48,515 nt of DNA from an uncultured Bacilli bacterium. Lineage in GTDB: Bacteria > Bacillota_I > Bacilli_A > RF39 > UBA660. The notes under the pieces were generated by a model that was not told the origin of the DNA, ran no database searches, and worked only from the letters and a program-made list of their open reading frames with translations. Positions within the stretch are counted from its first letter, which is position 1. Every line of letters starts with the position of its first letter. Position numbers and translations under genes: made by a program. Location of the stretch: assembly GCA_944331835.1 (NCBI GenBank), contig CALVIU010000002.1, positions 1-48,515 on the forward strand, read 5' to 3'. Below, piece by piece: positions 1 through 8,337 of this stretch.

Positions 1-15
1 TATAAAATTTGTGAT

Positions 16-44
16 TTGTCATTTTCTTAAATTTGTGATAGAAT
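16..44 (+). promoter_or_regulatory. Promoter of the propeller/zincin gene
   Basis: TTGTCA at 16-21 is followed after 17 bp by TAGAAT at 39-44. A TG one base upstream of the -10 makes it an extended -10 promoter. It lies just ahead of the gene starting at 66. Confidence 0.6.
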
Positions 45-65
45 ATAGCCTAAGGTGCAGGGGTT

Positions 66-1769
66 ATGAAAAAAAGTATTTTATTAGATATAGTTAGTAG
101 TTTAATTGTTGTAGTCTTAGTAGTTCTAGGCTTTAAGTTATATGATAATAAAGTTAATGCCGAAGAAAATACTAAAACATATGCTTTATCGACATATAAC
201 ATAGATATACCAAACTTTTCTTATATAAATAGTGTAATTGCTAACAACAAAGTATATATATTATATAATAATGATGACTATTATTTATTAAAAGAAATAG
301 ATAATATAACTAACAAAGAAAATACCTATTCTTACAATATTTCTAGTGTATGTAAATTACAAAACGAAAATAATTATCCTTATATATATTGTTCAAACAA
401 TGATTTTATCAGTATTTATAATACTAGATTTAAAAAAATATTAAATCAAAATATAAATAGCAATTATAATTATGCTATCAACACTAATAGTGAAAATTTA
501 AACTTTAAAATAATTGATAATACCAACAGTTATGAATATATCAATGGATATTATAAACAAACTAACAACGAATATATATCTTTAGATACTCCATATGTTA
601 AAGATGCTTATTGTACTGATAAGTGTTTACTTGTAAGATACAATGATATAACTGAAATGATTTCTTTATATGAAGAATCAGAGTTATTAGAAACCAATAT
701 TGCCGCATATCAAAAATATGAAAATGGTATATATACTTACAATAATAGCAAAATAAAAATATATAATTTTCAAACTGATGAATATAAAGAATTCAATAGC
801 CCAATAAATGACTTATTATCAACAGAATTTACTCTTGGGGCCAATGATTATTACTTATATGTTTTAAATGATAATAAAATTAATGTTTATAATTTGTATA
901 ATTCTGAAAACTTTACAAATATAAATGCTTACAAAGTAGAAGAAGAAATTAAAGACCTAGTGGTAGATAATAATTACATTTATTTATATGGTACTAATAC
1001 TTTATATATTTATGATATTAGTGATATTGAATCAAATTTAGATTCATCTGCAAATTATGAAAATGATTTAATTAAAAGTAAAATAGATTATTATCAAGAA
1101 AATTATAATGTTACTATTAATTTAACTGATAATCCAACATATTTGAGTAGTAACTATAACATAACAACATTAAACAATTATAATGAAATTATTGATGCCC
1201 TAGAAGATTTAGAAAGATATTTTTTGGTATTTAATAAAGAATTTTTCTCGAGATTTTCTAATTATGGCATGGACGGCTTAGAAATCTACTTAGTAGATAG
1301 TATAACCAATAATACTAGAAGTAACATGGGTAATTCTAGTGTAGTTGGTTTATATATTAATAAGAATAATAAATATAATATTGTTATCAGTGTTGATAGT
1401 GAGGAAAATATAACAACAATTGCGTATCATGAAACCATGCATGCTATCGAAGATTATTTACAAGGTCAAGGAGTTACATTTAGTAATTGGAATAATTTAA
1501 ATCCTGATGATTTTACATATTCTAATGTATACTATACTAATCAAACATTTACAGATACTTTAAATAATAATAAATATTCTAATGCCATTTATTTTGTAGA
1601 TAATTATGCTCGTAGTAATGCTTTAGAAGATCGCGCAAGAATGTTTGAGTATTTATGTCAGGGAGAAGATTTTAGTGAATATCGCCATTTAAATAACAAA
1701 ATAAATTATATAAAAAGAACACTTCTAAATAATTTCCCAGAATTATATAGTTCTAGTTATTTTGTTTAA
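66..1769 (+). CDS. Membrane-anchored propeller-like protein with C-terminal HExxH metallopeptidase motif
   Basis: The 567-residue product begins with a single hydrophobic segment (about residues 5-24), so it is probably anchored outside the cell. Residues about 40-340 contain recurring short motifs of the type 'YLYVL..KINVYNL' and 'YIYLYG..TLYIYDI', which look like blades of a beta-propeller; that is inference. The C-terminal part carries HETMH at residues 455-459 and a glutamate in LEDRAR (E521). This matches the HExxH...E zinc-ligand layout of gluzincin-type peptidases. The substrate is unknown and no close family is recognised. It is transcribed alone from an extended -10 promoter. Confidence is high for the gene and moderate for the peptidase assignment. 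Confidence 0.75.
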   Translation: MKKSILLDIVSSLIVVVLVVLGFKLYDNKVNAEENTKTYALSTYNIDIPNFSYINSVIANNKVYILYNNDDYYLLKEIDNITNKENTYSYNISSVCKLQNENNYPYIYCSNNDFISIYNTRFKKILNQNINSNYNYAINTNSENLNFKIIDNTNSYEYINGYYKQTNNEYISLDTPYVKDAYCTDKCLLVRYNDITEMISLYEESELLETNIAAYQKYENGIYTYNNSKIKIYNFQTDEYKEFNSPINDLLSTEFTLGANDYYLYVLNDNKINVYNLYNSENFTNINAYKVEEEIKDLVVDNNYIYLYGTNTLYIYDISDIESNLDSSANYENDLIKSKIDYYQENYNVTINLTDNPTYLSSNYNITTLNNYNEIIDALEDLERYFLVFNKEFFSRFSNYGMDGLEIYLVDSITNNTRSNMGNSSVVGLYINKNNKYNIVISVDSEENITTIAYHETMHAIEDYLQGQGVTFSNWNNLNPDDFTYSNVYYTNQTFTDTLNNNKYSNAIYFVDNYARSNALEDRARMFEYLCQGEDFSEYRHLNNKINYIKRTLLNNFPELYSSSYFV

Positions 1770-1794
1770 ACATAAATAATTATTAGTGATATTT

Positions 1795-2037
1795 ATGTTT
1801 AAAAGAAAGCTTTATGAAAAAGAAAATATTAAGTATTACCGAAGAGGATTTTTAGATGGCATAACATTTACAACAGAATTTTTGAAACACACTAATTATG
1901 ATGAAACATTACTATTTTTAAATAATACTTTAAATAATTTAGATTACTATGCTAAAAAATATCAAATGAATAAACGGGATTTAAAGAAAAATACTGAAGT
2001 ACTAATACGTAATCTTCAGTATTTTTATAATGAATAA
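1795..2037 (+). CDS. Small helical hypothetical protein
   Basis: The 80-residue protein starts at ATG 1795. A GTG nine bases upstream is in frame but is better read as part of the ribosome-binding site (GTGAT, as used elsewhere in the window). The sequence is rich in Lys, Tyr, Asn and Leu and looks fully helical, with no membrane segment. A perfect 10-bp hairpin with a T-run sits at its 3' end and probably ends its transcript. It overlaps the antisense regulator remnant by 13 bases. The function is not recognised. Confidence 0.6.
   Translation: MFKRKLYEKENIKYYRRGFLDGITFTTEFLKHTNYDETLLFLNNTLNNLDYYAKKYQMNKRDLKKNTEVLIRNLQYFYNE
1990..2026 (+). terminator. Intrinsic terminator inside the end of the small hypothetical gene
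   Basis: AATACTGAAG (1990-1999) pairs perfectly with CTTCAGTATT (2014-2023) and is followed by more T residues. It overlaps the last codons of the gene. Confidence 0.55.
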
Positions 2038-2330
2038 CATATATCACTTAAAGTCACATTGAAAAATTTAGCCAACTCATATAAATTAGGTAATGATATT
2101 TTAGTTATTCCTTTTTCCCATCTTACGATACAGGCTTGTGTTACTTTCATTTTATTCGCTAAATAACTTTGTGAATAATTATTTTTTATTCGCAATTTTC
2201 TTATGTTCTCTCCCAATATTTTATAACTAAATTCTTTATTTATATTACATTTCCTATTATTACTTAATCCTAGTACATAATCTATACTATATCCAAAGTA
2301 ATTAGCAAAATTACATAATTGTTCAACACA
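2025..2330 (-). pseudogene. Truncated XRE-family HTH regulator (5' end lost)
   Basis: Read on the minus strand, this holds the end of one helix-turn-helix domain (about 'LCNFANYFGYSIDYVLGLSN') followed by a complete XRE HTH near the C-terminus: 'ILGENIRKLRIKNNYSQ', 'LANKMKVTQACIVRWEKG', 'LPNLYELAKFFNVTLSDI'. The protein was therefore probably a two-HTH regulator. Upstream of about 2330 the reading frame stays open but only translates the antisense of another gene fragment, so the start and first recognition helix are gone. No plausible start codon with a ribosome-binding site is seen. Likely non-functional. Confidence 0.65.
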
Positions 2331-2686
2331 GTGGGAGACCAACGAGTTGGGAAGGGTATGTAGGATTAATGTATCCAAGTGACTTTGGATATGGAGTTTT
2401 GAAAAGTAATTGTAGAAGAAGCACATTTTTAAGTTCATATGATAATCAAAATTGCGTTGGAGAAAATTGGCTTTATGACGAAGGTAATGAATGGACAATT
2501 ACTCCCTCTTCAATAAATAATAATTACGTATTTGCTAGTTTTTTTTATGGCAACTATGGATCTAAGTATTCAACAACAAAATCATATATGAGTAGTGTTG
2601 CCCGTCCTGTCTTGTATCTAGATCCTAATGTCTATGTTCTCGATGGCGATGGCTCAATCTCAGATCCATACATCATAGGGATGTGA
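2330..2686 (+). pseudogene. 3' fragment of a surface-protein gene (GYVGLMYPSD...ARPVLYLD type)
   Basis: The frame reads 'SWEGYVGLMYPSDFGYG' from about 2345, upstream of the first ATG (2369), and ends at TGA 2684-2686. It contains 'SSVARPVLYLDPNVYV' and 'GDGSISDPYIIG'. From general knowledge, such endings terminate large secreted or prepilin-like proteins of AT-rich gut Bacillota, usually at the C-terminus of a much longer protein. No N-terminal part, signal or methylation motif is present here, so this is a remnant joined to the XRE remnant. A terminator follows immediately. Confidence 0.6.
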
Positions 2687-2702
2687 AAAACATTCCTTTT
2701 TT
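2678..2702 (+). terminator. Intrinsic terminator after the surface-protein fragment
   Basis: GGGATG (2678-2683) pairs with CATTCC (2691-2696), with one G-T pair, and is followed by six T residues. The hairpin covers the fragment's stop codon. Confidence 0.6.
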
Positions 2703-2712
2703 ATTGTTTCTA

Positions 2713-2721
2713 TGGTAAAAT
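2713..2721 (+). promoter_or_regulatory. Extended -10 promoter for gltX operon
   Basis: TGG-TAAAAT at 2713-2721 is an extended -10 element 20 bp before the gltX start. No convincing -35 is visible. Confidence 0.5.
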
Positions 2722-2740
2722 AAGGGTGGAGTTGAGAATT

Positions 2741-4159
2741 ATGAAAGTTAGAACGCGTTATGCACCTAGTCCAACTGGGTATATGCACATTGGAAATTTA
2801 AGAACAGCAATATTTGAATATTTGCTAGCTAGAAAATATGATGGATCATTTATTCTTCGTATTGAAGATACTGATCAAGAACGTCAAGTCGAGGGTGCAA
2901 TTGATTTTATCTATAAAACTTTGGAACTATGTAACATTACTATTGATGAAGGACCAAATAATGATAAAGGATATGGACCATATATTCAAAGTGAACGTAA
3001 AGACATTTACAAAAAATATGCCGAAGAATTAGTAGAAAAGGGTAAAGCCTATTATTGTTTTTGTAGCGAAGAAGAACTAACAGCGATGCGTGAAAGAGCA
3101 AATGCTCGCAAAAAACCATTTTTATATGATGGCAGATGTTCTCGTTTAAGCAAAGAAAAAATCGCTGAAAATTTAGCTAATGGTGTTCCATACGTTATTA
3201 GACAAAAGATGCCTAAGACAGGAGTTACCATAGTTGATGATATTCTTTATGGTAAAATAAAAATTGATAATAGCATTTTAGATGACCAAATTCTTCTAAA
3301 AAGTGATGGCTTTCCAACTTATAATTTTGCTAATGTAATTGATGACCATCTTATGGAAATTACCCATGTAATTCGTGGTAAAGAATACTTAGATCAAACT
3401 GCAAAATATAATTTATTATATGAAGCATTCGGCTGGGAAAAACCAATTTATGCTCATGTTGCCATGGTTTTAGGTGAAGATGGTAATAAATTATCTAAAC
3501 GTAATGGTGATGCCTCATTTATGGATCTTTATAATACTGGATATTTGCCAGAAGCAATTGTTAACTATTTGAGTTTACTTGGCTGGAGTCCAACTAATAA
3601 TCAAGAAATATTTAGCATAGATGAATTAATTCAAAACTTTGATGAAACAAGAATTAGTAAATCATCAAGTCAATATGATGTAAAGAAACTTAGATGGTTT
3701 AATGCACAATATATTAAAAAAATGCCAGATGAAGAATATTTAACTTGGGTACGTAAATATTTTACCAGAGATGTATCAAATAAAACTGAAGAATGGATAG
3801 ATAAATTATTGCTTATATATAAAGATCATTTAAATTATGGAGAAGAAATAAATGAACTTACAGCTAACTTCTTTGTTGATAATATTTCACTTGATGATGA
3901 AGCAAAAGAATTTATGAAAAGTGATTCAATTACTAAAGATGTAACTGATTGTTTCTGTAAAGAAATAGAAAATATTACTGATTGGAATGTTGATGCTATC
4001 AATAATGCCATTAATAATGTCAAAAATACTTTAGGGGTGAAAGGAAAATTACTATATATGCCAATTCGTATTAAAGCAAGTGGGTTTATGCATGGACCAG
4101 AACTTGCCGATACAATTTATTTAATTGGTAAAGATACGGTAATAGCAAGATTAAAATGA
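2741..4159 (+). CDS. gltX: Glutamyl-tRNA synthetase
   Basis: This class I aminoacyl-tRNA synthetase charges tRNA-Glu with glutamate in the cytoplasm. ATG 2741 is chosen because GGGTGGAG lies at the right distance upstream; a GTG at 2726 falls inside that site. The 472-residue protein has the usual family length. Visible motifs are 'APSPTGYMHIGN' at residues 8-19 (HIGH signature, H16) and 'KLSKR' at 250-254 (KMSKS signature). 'CFC' and a later 'C' in the connective region resemble the partial zinc site of bacterial GluRS. It leads a tight operon: the next gene overlaps by four bases (ATGA) and cysS follows. Confidence 0.97.
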   Translation: MKVRTRYAPSPTGYMHIGNLRTAIFEYLLARKYDGSFILRIEDTDQERQVEGAIDFIYKTLELCNITIDEGPNNDKGYGPYIQSERKDIYKKYAEELVEKGKAYYCFCSEEELTAMRERANARKKPFLYDGRCSRLSKEKIAENLANGVPYVIRQKMPKTGVTIVDDILYGKIKIDNSILDDQILLKSDGFPTYNFANVIDDHLMEITHVIRGKEYLDQTAKYNLLYEAFGWEKPIYAHVAMVLGEDGNKLSKRNGDASFMDLYNTGYLPEAIVNYLSLLGWSPTNNQEIFSIDELIQNFDETRISKSSSQYDVKKLRWFNAQYIKKMPDEEYLTWVRKYFTRDVSNKTEEWIDKLLLIYKDHLNYGEEINELTANFFVDNISLDDEAKEFMKSDSITKDVTDCFCKEIENITDWNVDAINNAINNVKNTLGVKGKLLYMPIRIKASGFMHGPELADTIYLIGKDTVIARLK

Positions 4160-4557
4160 AAAAAGCGATAAGAATAATAACGGGGTTAATAATTGTTGGT
4201 TTATTAGTATTTGGAGTTTATAAAATATTTATTGATTGTGAAAGAACGAATACTTTTTACGATAAATATTTTACATTAGATGAAATGGATTATGCGGTTA
4301 TTGAAGATGAACTAATAGTTAAGTTATTAGATATTAAAGATGATCGTTGCTTAGAAGAGAGTTGTGAACGTGAAGGTCAATTCTTAGTTAGATTAGTTGT
4401 GTTAAATGATGCTAAATTTGCATATGTTGAATTAGGAACATTGGAACCAGTATCTGTTAAATTAGATGAGATAAGTTTAGAATACACTCTTAATTTAATA
4501 AGAGTAGATGATAGCGGTGCTACTTTAACTGTTACTCCAAATGAAGAAGAGGAATAG
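4156..4557 (+). CDS. Single-pass membrane hypothetical protein
   Basis: This 133-residue protein has an N-terminal transmembrane segment (about residues 5-25), then an extracytoplasmic, acidic, mostly beta domain with two close cysteines (about 'CLEESCEREG') that could form a disulfide. Its start overlaps the gltX stop as ATGA, so translation is probably coupled, and cysS follows seven bases later. No family is recognised. Its position between two tRNA synthetase genes does not itself suggest a related function. Confidence 0.7.
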   Translation: MKKAIRIITGLIIVGLLVFGVYKIFIDCERTNTFYDKYFTLDEMDYAVIEDELIVKLLDIKDDRCLEESCEREGQFLVRLVVLNDAKFAYVELGTLEPVSVKLDEISLEYTLNLIRVDDSGATLTVTPNEEEE

Positions 4558-4564
4558 GTGGATT

Positions 4565-5953
4565 ATGAAAATATATAATACGTTATCAAGGCAAGTGGAA
4601 GAATTCGTGCCTTGGAATAAAGATGAAGTAACATTTTATACTTGTGGTCCAACTGTTTATCACTATGCTCACATTGGGAACATGCGCAATTATATCGGCC
4701 ACGATATTTTAGATAAAACACTAAGATATTTAGGTTACAATGTCAAAAGAGTTATGAACATCACAGATGTTGGACACTTAACTAGTGATTCCGATTCCGG
4801 TGATGATAAAATGGTTAGTAGTGCCAAGAAAGAAAATAAAACAGTTATGGACATTGCTAAGTTTTATACTGATGCTTTTTTCCGTGATTTTGAACTTCTT
4901 AATAATAGAATGCCTGATATAGTTAGTCCTGCAACTGCTAATATTGATGAATATATCAAAATAATTACCAAATTATTAGAAACTGGATATGCTTATAAAT
5001 CCGGAGGAAATATTTATTTTGATACTACTAAGTTAGATGATTATTATCAACTAACTAACCATAAAGCTGACGAAATGGTCGTGGGGGTACGTGAAGGTGT
5101 CGAAGAAGATCAATCGAAGAAAAACCAAAATGACTTTGTTTTATGGTTTACTAAATCTAAATTTGATTCTCAAGAGTTAAAATGGGATAGTCCATGGGGA
5201 CTAGGTTATCCCGGTTGGCATATTGAATGTACGGGAATAAGCATTAAATACTTAGGAGAATACTTAGATATTCATGGTGGTGGAGTAGATAACATTTTTC
5301 CACATCACACTAATGAAATTGCTCAAAGTGAATCATATTTAGGTCATAAATGGTGCAACTATTGGTTCCATAATGAACATTTAAATGATGAATCTGGCAA
5401 AATGAGTAAAAGCCATGGTGCTATTCTTACAGTTAGTGTCCTAAAAGAAAAGGGATATAATCCACTATCTTTCAGATATATGTGCTTACTTAGTCACTAT
5501 CGTCGTCAATTAGTATTTTCTTACCCCTCACTAGATGGGGCTGAAAATGCTTACAAGAAACTTTTAGGTCGTACTAGTGCTTTAAAGTTCGGTGAAAATG
5601 TTGATGAAAAAGCCTATAGCGAATGGGATAATAAATTCAAAAGTTGCCTTGAAGATGATTTAAATACTGCTAATGCTCTAACAACACTTTATGATTTATT
5701 GAAAAGTGATTTAAATGACGATACAAAATATCATTTAGTAAGTAGTTGGGATGAAGTATTAAGTTTAGACTTATTAAAAAAAGAAACAGTAAAACACGAA
5801 AAAGAAGATTATATTTTACAAAAGATTCAAGAAAGAAATGAAGCCAAGAAAAACAAAGATTATGCTACTGCTGATGCTATTCGAGAAGAATTATTGAACA
5901 TGGGAGTTATTTTAAAAGATACTCGGGAAGGAACAACCTACGAATTAAAATAA
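4565..5953 (+). CDS. cysS: Cysteinyl-tRNA synthetase
   Basis: CysS charges tRNA-Cys in the cytoplasm. ATG 4565 has AGGTGG 5-10 bases upstream; an in-frame ATG at 4541 lies inside the previous gene and would add eight unusual residues. The 462-residue protein is of normal length. Motifs include 'CGPTVYHYAHIGN' at 27-39 (zinc ligand C27 and HIGH motif), 'WHIECTG' and 'HHTNEIAQS' (remaining zinc ligands) and 'KMSKS' at 279-283. It is in an operon with gltX and overlaps the next gene by one base (TAATG). Confidence 0.97.
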   Translation: MKIYNTLSRQVEEFVPWNKDEVTFYTCGPTVYHYAHIGNMRNYIGHDILDKTLRYLGYNVKRVMNITDVGHLTSDSDSGDDKMVSSAKKENKTVMDIAKFYTDAFFRDFELLNNRMPDIVSPATANIDEYIKIITKLLETGYAYKSGGNIYFDTTKLDDYYQLTNHKADEMVVGVREGVEEDQSKKNQNDFVLWFTKSKFDSQELKWDSPWGLGYPGWHIECTGISIKYLGEYLDIHGGGVDNIFPHHTNEIAQSESYLGHKWCNYWFHNEHLNDESGKMSKSHGAILTVSVLKEKGYNPLSFRYMCLLSHYRRQLVFSYPSLDGAENAYKKLLGRTSALKFGENVDEKAYSEWDNKFKSCLEDDLNTANALTTLYDLLKSDLNDDTKYHLVSSWDEVLSLDLLKKETVKHEKEDYILQKIQERNEAKKNKDYATADAIREELLNMGVILKDTREGTTYELK

Positions 5954-7134
5954 TGAAGAAATTAGCATATTTAATAATTCTTCTTCTTTTTGTTCCTACC
6001 ATTGTTTTTGCATCTAGTTTTGATATTACCGCCGATAAAGTAATCCTTTACAATTTAAATGATGATACTATCCTTTATGAACAAAATAGTAATGAACAAA
6101 CAAACATTGCTAGTCTAACTAAGATTATGACTGCTCTTGTTGCTATTGAAAATATTGATGATTATGATGAGTATGTGACCATAACTGCTAAGGATTTTGA
6201 AGGGACTAATGGATACTCGAAAGCGGGATTTAGCATCGGAGACCAAGTTACTTATCGTGATTTACTTTATGGCATATTACTTCCTAGTGGGGCAGATGCC
6301 GTTAATGCTATTGTCAATAATACTTTAGGTTATGATGCTTTTATTGATGCCATGAATAATAAAGCCCAAGAAATTGGCCTTGAAAATACATCTTTTTCTA
6401 ATCCTGTTGGTAAAGATGCTACTGATAATTATTCAACTGCTAGTGATATAGCCAAGTTACTGAAGTATGCTCTGCAAAATGAATTGTTTAAAGAGATATT
6501 TACTACTAAAGAATACATTACATCTAATGGTATAAATTTAGAATGTACTTTATATCCTTATAAAGATATTTTAGATATCGATATGATTGATGGCTCAAAA
6601 AGTGGCTTTACTCGGGGGGCAGGTCGTTGTCTTGCCTCAATTACCACATTAAATGGTGTAGATTACTTATTAGTTGTAATTCATTCAACAACTGATCAAA
6701 ATTATAGTGCAGTATTAGATTCAATAACTATTTATGATTATTATAATGATAATTATAGTTATCAAACAATTTTAACAACTAATGATGTTATCAAAACTAT
6801 TCCTGTTAAATGGAGTAAAGTGAGTACATATAATATAACTAGTCCGGAAAATGTCGAACTATATTTAGAAAATAATACATCTGATGACTTAGTAATAAAC
6901 TATGAAGGGGTTACTGAAATAAAAGAATTTACTAAAAAAGGAACTAAACTTGGAACAATTACCATATCTGATGGCAATGAAATATTATATACCGCTGATG
7001 TAACATTAGATTATGATATTTCTTATTATAACCCTTTTGTTTTTGGTGCAGGTATATTAATTGGCTTATTTATTTTATTTATAATATTTAAAAGTATTAA
7101 GAGAAAAAGAAGACGTCGTAGAAAGAGAAGATAG
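5953..7134 (+). CDS. D-alanyl-D-alanine carboxypeptidase (peptidase S11)
   Basis: This is a low-molecular-mass penicillin-binding protein that trims the terminal D-Ala from peptidoglycan stem peptides outside the membrane. Residues 1-21 form a signal peptide. The active-site motifs are SLTK at 54-57 (catalytic S54 and K57), SGAD at 112-115 in place of the usual SxN, and KSG at 216-218. Residues about 270-350 form the C-terminal beta domain. They are followed by a transmembrane helix (about 357-380) and a strongly basic tail of about 14 Arg/Lys residues. The usual DacA ends in an amphipathic helix, so the true membrane span with an Arg-rich tail is a variation. It is translationally coupled to cysS. 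Confidence 0.92.
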   Translation: MKKLAYLIILLLFVPTIVFASSFDITADKVILYNLNDDTILYEQNSNEQTNIASLTKIMTALVAIENIDDYDEYVTITAKDFEGTNGYSKAGFSIGDQVTYRDLLYGILLPSGADAVNAIVNNTLGYDAFIDAMNNKAQEIGLENTSFSNPVGKDATDNYSTASDIAKLLKYALQNELFKEIFTTKEYITSNGINLECTLYPYKDILDIDMIDGSKSGFTRGAGRCLASITTLNGVDYLLVVIHSTTDQNYSAVLDSITIYDYYNDNYSYQTILTTNDVIKTIPVKWSKVSTYNITSPENVELYLENNTSDDLVINYEGVTEIKEFTKKGTKLGTITISDGNEILYTADVTLDYDISYYNPFVFGAGILIGLFILFIIFKSIKRKRRRRRKRR

Positions 7135-7178
7135 TGTAAAGTAATTTACAAATAATATCTTTTCTTTTTTTCTTATTG

Positions 7179-7184
7179 TATAAT
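7179..7184 (+). promoter_or_regulatory. -10 element for uppS
   Basis: TATAAT lies 19 bp before the start of uppS, with AAGGAG between them. No strong -35 is visible; TATCTT at 7156-7161 has 17-bp spacing but is weak. Confidence 0.45.
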
Positions 7185-7203
7185 ATTAAAAAGGAGAAAT
7201 TTT

Positions 7204-7905
7204 ATGGTAAAAATAAATCATTTAGGAATTATTGTCGACGGTAATGGTCGCTGGGCAAAAGAAAAGGGATTGTCTAGAAGTGAAGGCCATAAAGCAGGAG
7301 CTGAAGCATTAAGAAAGCTTATTTTATACTTATCTCATGAAAAACTAGTTAATTATTTAAGTCTTTATGTTTTCTCCACTGAAAATTTTGCTAGACCTGA
7401 AGAAGAAGTTAATTATCTAATGGACCTTTTCTTAAAATGGTTTACAACTGTTAAGAAAGAATATCGTAAAGAAAATATCAAGATATATTTTTCCGGACGT
7501 AAAGAATATTTAAAGCCGAATATAATCGAAGCCATGGATACTTTAGAACGTGAAACAGAAAATAATGATGGGCTAGTTGTTAACTTTTGTTTAAGTTATG
7601 GAGGACGAGCTGAAATAATTGATGCCACTAAAACAATAGTAAAAAAAGTCCAAAATAATGAAATATCATTTGATGATATCAATGAAAATTTATTTAACAA
7701 AAATTTATATCATAATCTTCCTGATGTTGATTTTCTAATTCGCACCAGTGGTGAACAAAGGATTAGTAATTTTATGCTTTGGCAAATTTCTTATGCTGAA
7801 CTATATTTTCCTAAAGTTTACTTCCCAGACTTTGATCCAGATGAGTTAGAAAAAGCATTCCAAGAATATGAAAGTAGAGATCGTCGTTTTGGTAAGGTTA
7901 AATAA
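7204..7905 (+). CDS. uppS: Isoprenyl transferase (undecaprenyl diphosphate synthase family)
   Basis: This cis-prenyltransferase makes the C55 lipid carrier for peptidoglycan from FPP and IPP. Motifs are 'VDGNGRWAK' with catalytic D12, 'GHKAGAE', 'YVFSTENFARP', 'VNFCLSYGGRAEI' and the C-terminal 'LIRTSGEQRISNF'. 'ISYAELYF' completes the conserved end. At 233 residues it is slightly short for the family but contains every conserved block. AAGGAG precedes the ATG. It is followed two bases later by a hypothetical gene and then ldh, which probably form one transcript ending at 9239-9275. Confidence 0.95.
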   Translation: MVKINHLGIIVDGNGRWAKEKGLSRSEGHKAGAEALRKLILYLSHEKLVNYLSLYVFSTENFARPEEEVNYLMDLFLKWFTTVKKEYRKENIKIYFSGRKEYLKPNIIEAMDTLERETENNDGLVVNFCLSYGGRAEIIDATKTIVKKVQNNEISFDDINENLFNKNLYHNLPDVDFLIRTSGEQRISNFMLWQISYAELYFPKVYFPDFDPDELEKAFQEYESRDRRFGKVK

Positions 7906-7907
7906 TT

Positions 7908-8333
7908 ATGAATTTATATAGTAAAATGTTAAATATTCAAAACATAGATACTGAAGATTTAATAAAATCTGCAATTAGTGAAGTAAAAAATGAATTACAG
8001 GGTTTATCTCCGGAAAGAATGTGTTTTGTTTTCAGTAGTTATTTATATAATGCCCTTTTAAAAAGACATTTATTAGTCCATATAGTTGATACTCATGATT
8101 TAGGTACTAGTTATCAACATCGTTTTGTTATTATTTATAACGGAATTAATTACTATCTTTGTGATTTAACTTATTCAATGTTTCAAAACTCTTTGTTTCC
8201 TGAATTATTAAGCAATGGATATATGAAATGTGATAGTAATTCGTTAAAAAGTTATTTAGAAATTATCACTAGAGAAGATGTCGATTTAAGTATAGACGAA
8301 GTATTTAATACAAATAATAACTTAGGAAGGTGA
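7908..8333 (+). CDS. Hypothetical protein with possible Cys-His-Asp triad
   Basis: The 141-residue cytoplasmic protein has no signal peptide or membrane segment. C39 lies at the start of a predicted helix ('ERMCFVFSSYLYNAL'), H71 begins a beta strand ('QHRFVIIY') and D86 follows the next strand ('YYLCDLTYS'). This order and spacing is the transglutaminase/papain-like (NlpC-to-NAT) arrangement, so a small thiol enzyme is possible. That is inference from motif order only. It sits two bases after uppS and four before ldh. No named family is recognised. Confidence 0.6.
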   Translation: MNLYSKMLNIQNIDTEDLIKSAISEVKNELQGLSPERMCFVFSSYLYNALLKRHLLVHIVDTHDLGTSYQHRFVIIYNGINYYLCDLTYSMFQNSLFPELLSNGYMKCDSNSLKSYLEIITREDVDLSIDEVFNTNNNLGR

Positions 8334-8337
8334 ATAG

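Noticed and set aside
2369-2498. N-terminal half of the minus-strand XRE ORF as coding
   Set aside because: It is the antisense of the recognisable surface-protein tail and has no HTH features.
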